A stretch of DNA of 64,000 bases from the NCBI GenBank assembly GCA_022845955.1, contig AP025576.1, forward strand, positions 6,014,001 through 6,078,000, given 5' to 3'. Below the pieces are notes generated by a model. It was not told where the DNA came from and ran no database searches. It was given only the letters and a program-made list of their open reading frames with translations. This document shows, piece after piece, positions 60,231 through 64,000 of the stretch. Position 1 is the first letter of the stretch, and every line of letters begins with the position of its first letter. Origin of the DNA: Lachnospiraceae bacterium. GTDB lineage: Bacteria; Bacillota; Clostridia; Lachnospirales; Lachnospiraceae. A program made the position numbers and the translations under genes.

Positions 60231-62138
60231 TTACTTTGTGACCGTTTTATCCAGGGGCAGGCCCGTGGCCTTTTCAAACCGATCCGCCCATTCCTTGGTA
60301 CGGTAAAAAACCAGCGCCCCCTGGCCGTTATCCCCTGTGACATAGAACCGCTCTTTTGCATCCGTCTCCTCAAGAAGTCCGTTCAGCACGCCCAGGATAT
60401 TCCCGTCGATCCAGTCATATTCCATCTTCATGTCCCAGCTGTACGGTTGTCCCTCCCATTTCAGGAATACGGTTATTTTACCGGTGCCCTGCTCCCAGTC
60501 CGCCTTGTCCGTATCCTCCCCGATGTCCTCCACACGGTCAAGCGGGCTTCCCTTTGCCAGGGCAAGCATTCCTTCCAGGACATGGATATAGTCGGTACTC
60601 ACATCCATGCCTTCAAAATCAAACCAGAATACCTGCGCAGGATAGGCGCTGATTTCCCAGTTTTCATCATAGGAGGGGGACCCAATCCCTGTCAGCAGCC
60701 AGGTATAAGGATAGCCTTCCACATAGGCCCGCATCCCGTATTCCTCCATGGACGCCCTGGCCGACTCCACCGTTTCCGGGGGCACCTCGAACCCCAGCGA
60801 GGAAAGCACCTGCACCTGGGTGTCCAGAGGCACATAATCCGGATAATCCTCCGGACGGAACTCTTCTTCCCAAGCCGGAACGGTTTCATGTACGGGATTA
60901 TCCATACGTTCCTGAATCCCGCGCATATCTCTGCGCATGCCGCTCCATACGCCGATGAGCAGAAGCAGCAGAAGCAGAATAACGGTGCCCACGGCGAATG
61001 CCCGGACAGGCCAGTATTTCACCCGTTTCCCCGGAAGGTAACGAAGCCCTTTTTGTCCGCAGAAGGCGCACATCCGTGCCGCCTGGTCCGCACTCTCCAT
61101 ATTTTCTTTGGGAATGGGGATAAACTGGGCCTTATTTTTCTTGAACAGGAAAAACAGATATTCGGTTTCCACCACCCAGCCGAATTGTTCCCAGGGAAGA
61201 AAGCTTTTATTGCGGCCTGCCAGTGACTCCACAATGCCTTCCTCCAGAAACGTAATTTCCCAGTGCCCATAAATATCATTCTGCACATCTCCCGCCTTCA
61301 GCTTCCGTCTTATGCTTTTTTCCGGATCCGCTTTCCACCGTATCAGCATTATGAAAAGCAGGAGAAGAAAGAGGGCGGCAGGGAACAGAATGGTACGGTC
61401 GGTGGTCATGAAATACCAGATCACGGATGCGGCGGCAAAAACTGTTCCATAAATCCCGATCACCAGCATTTCTGTGCGGGGAAATCCCAGTGTCCTCCCG
61501 TTGATGACTGCGGCGGCTTCCCGGTATATCCAGATCCACTTTTCCTGCTCCATAAAAAAGGAAAAATGAAACCGGCCGGTGACGCCGGGCACGGGTTCCT
61601 CCTGTGTCGGATGTGCCCCCGTCTGCGCCCGCGGCGTCCCTCCGGCATCCGGGTCCGGACAAGGCGGGGGACAGACCGGATTCCGTATCTGATCCAGAAA
61701 TGCATCCAGCTCCTGTCCGCTCTCAAATATACGCAGCGGCATAGGATACCAGGCAAGCCGTCTTTTGGACTGGGGATAGCCCAGCATGAGAATGCTGCCT
61801 GTTTTCCGCATTACGGTGATGCGCCCGCAGGGTATTTCACTGCAGCCGGCGGCACTGCATTTCAGCAGCCCGTCCTCCACCCACATAATACGCCGTTCCA
61901 GGAAATGCTCCTTTTTCAGGAAGCGGAAGGTACGCACCACATCCAGGATGACTGCCGCAAGGAATAAAAGCAGCAGGGCTGCGCTGGCTACGGGAACCAC
62001 AAACAGCTCCGCCAGGCACAGGACAAACAGAGTTATCCACATGGCAGGCCGTCTGCGGTACAGATCCGCCACCGCCCTGATGCAGAACTCCCGCAGTTCT
62101 TTTTCCGTAAAGCGAAAGGAATATTTATACTGATTCAT
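60231..62138 (-). CDS. YcxB-like membrane protein with a large C-terminal domain
   Basis: 635 residues. Two copies of a YcxB-type unit appear: FRFTEKELREFCIRAVADLY with two helices and a strand-rich tail (about 8-155), and again FSFFMEQEKWIWIYREAAAV with two helices and the tail (about 200-375; WEITFLEEGIVESLAGRNKS, LFKKNKAQFIPIPK). A fifth membrane helix (about 385-405) leads to an extracytoplasmic domain (430-635) that I do not recognise. Function unknown. ATG 62138 is only twelve bases after a terminator-like T-run. Confidence 0.8.
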   Translation of the reverse strand: MNQYKYSFRFTEKELREFCIRAVADLYRRRPAMWITLFVLCLAELFVVPVASAALLLLFLAAVILDVVRTFRFLKKEHFLERRIMWVEDGLLKCSAAGCSEIPCGRITVMRKTGSILMLGYPQSKRRLAWYPMPLRIFESGQELDAFLDQIRNPVCPPPCPDPDAGGTPRAQTGAHPTQEEPVPGVTGRFHFSFFMEQEKWIWIYREAAAVINGRTLGFPRTEMLVIGIYGTVFAAASVIWYFMTTDRTILFPAALFLLLLFIMLIRWKADPEKSIRRKLKAGDVQNDIYGHWEITFLEEGIVESLAGRNKSFLPWEQFGWVVETEYLFFLFKKNKAQFIPIPKENMESADQAARMCAFCGQKGLRYLPGKRVKYWPVRAFAVGTVILLLLLLLIGVWSGMRRDMRGIQERMDNPVHETVPAWEEEFRPEDYPDYVPLDTQVQVLSSLGFEVPPETVESARASMEEYGMRAYVEGYPYTWLLTGIGSPSYDENWEISAYPAQVFWFDFEGMDVSTDYIHVLEGMLALAKGSPLDRVEDIGEDTDKADWEQGTGKITVFLKWEGQPYSWDMKMEYDWIDGNILGVLNGLLEETDAKERFYVTGDNGQGALVFYRTKEWADRFEKATGLPLDKTVTK

Positions 62139-62149
62139 AAGCTTCCCTC

Positions 62150-62184
62150 AAAAAAAGCGGGTGAAATCCTGTCATTCCACCCGC
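62150..62184 (-). terminator. Terminator between 62211-63347 gene and the YcxB-like gene
   Basis: GCGGGTG (62157-62163 as read on plus) pairs perfectly with CACCCGC (62178-62184); seven T follow on the minus strand. The next gene starts at once after it, so it may act as an attenuator. Confidence 0.82.
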
Positions 62185-62210
62185 AGATATGCAAATTTCC
62201 GTATCGGGGA

Positions 62211-63347
62211 TCAGTAATTGCTTTCCCCGCCGTCACGGAAGTACGCGTCCGTCTGTTCCATATTTTTCGCCGGATTATACTTCAGGTTCAGGAACTGTTC
62301 ATAGTTTTTCTGATAGCAGGTCTCCAGCTCTTTGCTGTAGCCTATTACCATATGAGGCTGTTCTTCCCCATAAAATTTCAATGCTTCCTGGGTTTCCGCC
62401 TCGGAAAGGTTTATGGAGAACATTTTCTTCGCCGTTGTGAAAAGCCGCATCTGGCTGGCGCTGTTTTTCCCTGTCCGCCTGTAATAATAACCCCAGAGCA
62501 AGTCGCCGTTGGACAGGATTTTTGCTTTTGGCCCGTCCATATAAATGGTCCATTTTCTTCCTACCCAGACATTTTTGCCGATGGGGTGCGCCTGGGAGAA
62601 ATCCGCTTCGATAGCCGCCATGGAAACGGTGGTGTTGCTCCGCAGATACGCATTGATGGAAGAAATATATGTGCTGTTGAAATAATTGATAATATTATAG
62701 ATGAAATAAATCAGCAGCAAAAGGGCGGCCGCCATGCATACCCAGAAAAAGCCTACAGACTGGCCCCCGATTTTAGCGGTATCCACTGTGTAAAGGTAAA
62801 CCACATCAAATTCATTTTCCTCCACGCCCATCTCCGTCAGCGTTTCCCTGTAATATCTTTCCAGCTGTGAGCTGAGCTTCGTCCAGGTACCCGTAACCGT
62901 AGTGGGGGCCGGCGGCGCTACCGTTCCTGTCTCATCAAACCAATAATCCCAGGTTTCATCTATCTTGTCATAGAAATCGGTCTGCATATTCTTATTCATA
63001 TAGACGCTGTAATAATACCAGACAGATGCATTCTGTTCATAATCATCAAAAGCATTGAATACAATATAGCTGTTACCGTCCACCCGGGTACTCTTATGGC
63101 CGGAAGTGGTATTGGTGGTTGTAGTACTGTGCTCCACATAATCCGTAAGATAATTTTCCACGTCTATGGTCACATATTTTCCTTCATAAGCATCCGGAGA
63201 TGATGTCAGGTCAAGCTTTGTCGGACCGGTAATCACATCAAATATGGCAAATTTTGTCAGGGCAAGCAGACCGATTACAATCACGATAGATACAATAGCC
63301 CTCGTCATCCTTGATTTTCCGGATTTTTTCTTCAGTGTCTCCAGCAT
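62211..63347 (-). CDS. Membrane protein of unknown function
   Basis: 378 residues. One N-terminal helix (AIVSIVIVIGLLALTKFAIF), an extracytoplasmic domain (about 40-200; with a Thr-rich turn TTTTNTTSG), a second helix (about 205-227), and a cytoplasmic C-terminal domain (about 235-378; KNVWVGRKWTIYMDGPKAKI, YKELETCY-like end). The two-helix layout with inside and outside domains suggests a sensor or assembly factor. I cannot assign a family with certainty. Confidence 0.75.
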   Translation of the reverse strand: MLETLKKKSGKSRMTRAIVSIVIVIGLLALTKFAIFDVITGPTKLDLTSSPDAYEGKYVTIDVENYLTDYVEHSTTTTNTTSGHKSTRVDGNSYIVFNAFDDYEQNASVWYYYSVYMNKNMQTDFYDKIDETWDYWFDETGTVAPPAPTTVTGTWTKLSSQLERYYRETLTEMGVEENEFDVVYLYTVDTAKIGGQSVGFFWVCMAAALLLLIYFIYNIINYFNSTYISSINAYLRSNTTVSMAAIEADFSQAHPIGKNVWVGRKWTIYMDGPKAKILSNGDLLWGYYYRRTGKNSASQMRLFTTAKKMFSINLSEAETQEALKFYGEEQPHMVIGYSKELETCYQKNYEQFLNLKYNPAKNMEQTDAYFRDGGESNY

Positions 63348-63387
63348 GTTTTTATCTCCCCTCGTTTCTGTTGTTCATTCCCGCAGG

Positions 63388-64000
63388 TTATACTCCGGGT
63401 TTGGTAACAAACCCTTCTCCGTCAATGGAAACCTCCGGAGAAAGGTTCTGCATATGACGGATTACCCTGTCTTTTTCGCTGCCGGCAAGAAGGGAGGTAT
63501 AACAATCCTTCTGAATCGCCGGGATGAACTGAAAGCTCTTCAATGTCCCGCTTTCACTGTCCAGCGTAACCTTAACAAGACAGGTATCCAGTGTTTTGGA
63601 ATTAAAAAGGAAATTCCCCAGGCTGTATATCACCGGGGTTTCCCCGAAATAGGCGATCCCCTGCAGCACATGGGGGTGGTCGCCGATGATCAAATCCGCT
63701 CCTGCCGCAGCAATCTGAGGCGCCTGCTCCTTCTGGGCCCAGTCCAGATCTGTAGTGCTTTCCGTTCCCCAATGGATGTAAACCACTACAAAATCACTTT
63801 CCGCTTTTGCTTTGGCAACCTCCTGAAGCAGCATGTCCACATTCCGGCAGCGGAATACGCCTGGAGAGCTCTCCGTGGCTCCTTTGGTATCGGGATTATC
63901 CACCCGTTCTATCTGCGTCGCGGAAAGAAAAGCGATCTTCACGCCGCCTGCAATAAAGTACACAGGCTTTACCGCTTCCTCCAGGTTCCGTCCCGCCCCT
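63388..64000 (-). CDS. CapA-family protein (5' end cut off)
   Basis: The frame is open from the window edge to the stop at 63388, at least 204 codons. It holds the C-terminal half of a PGA_cap/CapA metallophosphatase-like domain: VVVYIHWGTE, ADLIIGDHPHVLQGIAYFGE and VIYSLGNFLFNS are the family signature with the His residues of the metal site. CapA proteins act in poly-gamma-glutamate capsule making or in related envelope tasks. The N-terminus is outside the window. Confidence 0.9.
   Translation of the reverse strand, partial: GAGRNLEEAVKPVYFIAGGVKIAFLSATQIERVDNPDTKGATESSPGVFRCRNVDMLLQEVAKAKAESDFVVVYIHWGTESTTDLDWAQKEQAPQIAAAGADLIIGDHPHVLQGIAYFGETPVIYSLGNFLFNSKTLDTCLVKVTLDSESGTLKSFQFIPAIQKDCYTSLLAGSEKDRVIRHMQNLSPEVSIDGEGFVTKPGV

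Noticed and set aside
1..64000. tRNA or rRNA genes
   Set aside because: I looked for tRNA T-loop blocks and rRNA segments in the intergenic regions and saw none.

Overview
The window comes from a low-to-mid GC Gram-positive anaerobe of the Clostridia, most likely a Lachnospiraceae gut species. Evidence: a complete S10-spc-alpha ribosomal superoperon in Firmicutes order with a KOW-domain gene between map and infA, a zinc-ribbon adenylate kinase, zinc-type S14, an L17 with a long charged insertion, an L10 leader in Firmicutes style, Shine-Dalgarno sites of AGGAGG type, and a CotH/VTC/DUF4956 polysaccharide-type cluster. Almost every gene lies on the minus strand; the plus-strand genes are an AraC regulator and a methyltransferase.

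Layout: (1) 1-6102, a sugar-uptake locus: GH43 glycosidase, two LplB/LplC-type permeases and a lipoprotein solute-binding protein (cut by the window edge), with a divergent AraC regulator that is split by a 9-C homopolymer. (2) 6218-23203, 32 genes from rpsJ to rplQ including secY, adk, map, infA and rpoA, driven by a strong promoter (23491-23519) and a folded leader. A 549-bp hairpin-rich gap between rpmJ and rpsM and a 281-bp gap between rpoA and rplQ interrupt it. (3) 23723-34698, an accessory stretch: NhaC-type transporter under a lysine riboswitch, a MITE-like element with 9-bp target duplications, an rRNA-type methyltransferase, a repeat-rich membrane protein, DUF2752, hypA-hypB, a DUF3048 lipoprotein, and an ECF sigma/membrane protein/ABC transporter operon. 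(4) 34947-39491, the str operon (rpsL, rpsG, fusA, tuf). (5) 39662-50639, an operon of eight tightly spaced genes plus one downstream gene: GH18-like lipoprotein, VTC domain, DUF4956, CotH kinase, TIM-barrel glycosidase-like protein, HEAT-repeat protein, processive GT2 glycosyltransferase and a membrane protein with degenerate GGDEF and EAL domains. It reads as an envelope or exopolysaccharide assembly system and is the most interesting part of the window. (6) 50914-59902, rplJ-rplL-rpoB-rpoC with its L10 leader, attenuator and an internal rpoB promoter. (7) 60231-64000, a YcxB-like membrane protein, an unrecognised membrane protein and the 3' part of a CapA-family protein.

The rpoBC, str and S10 blocks are often adjacent in Firmicutes; here two accessory islands of about 11 kb each separate them. 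Intergenic regions hold a small family of imperfect palindromic repeats, and two palindromic elements are flanked by perfect direct repeats, both consistent with past transposition.
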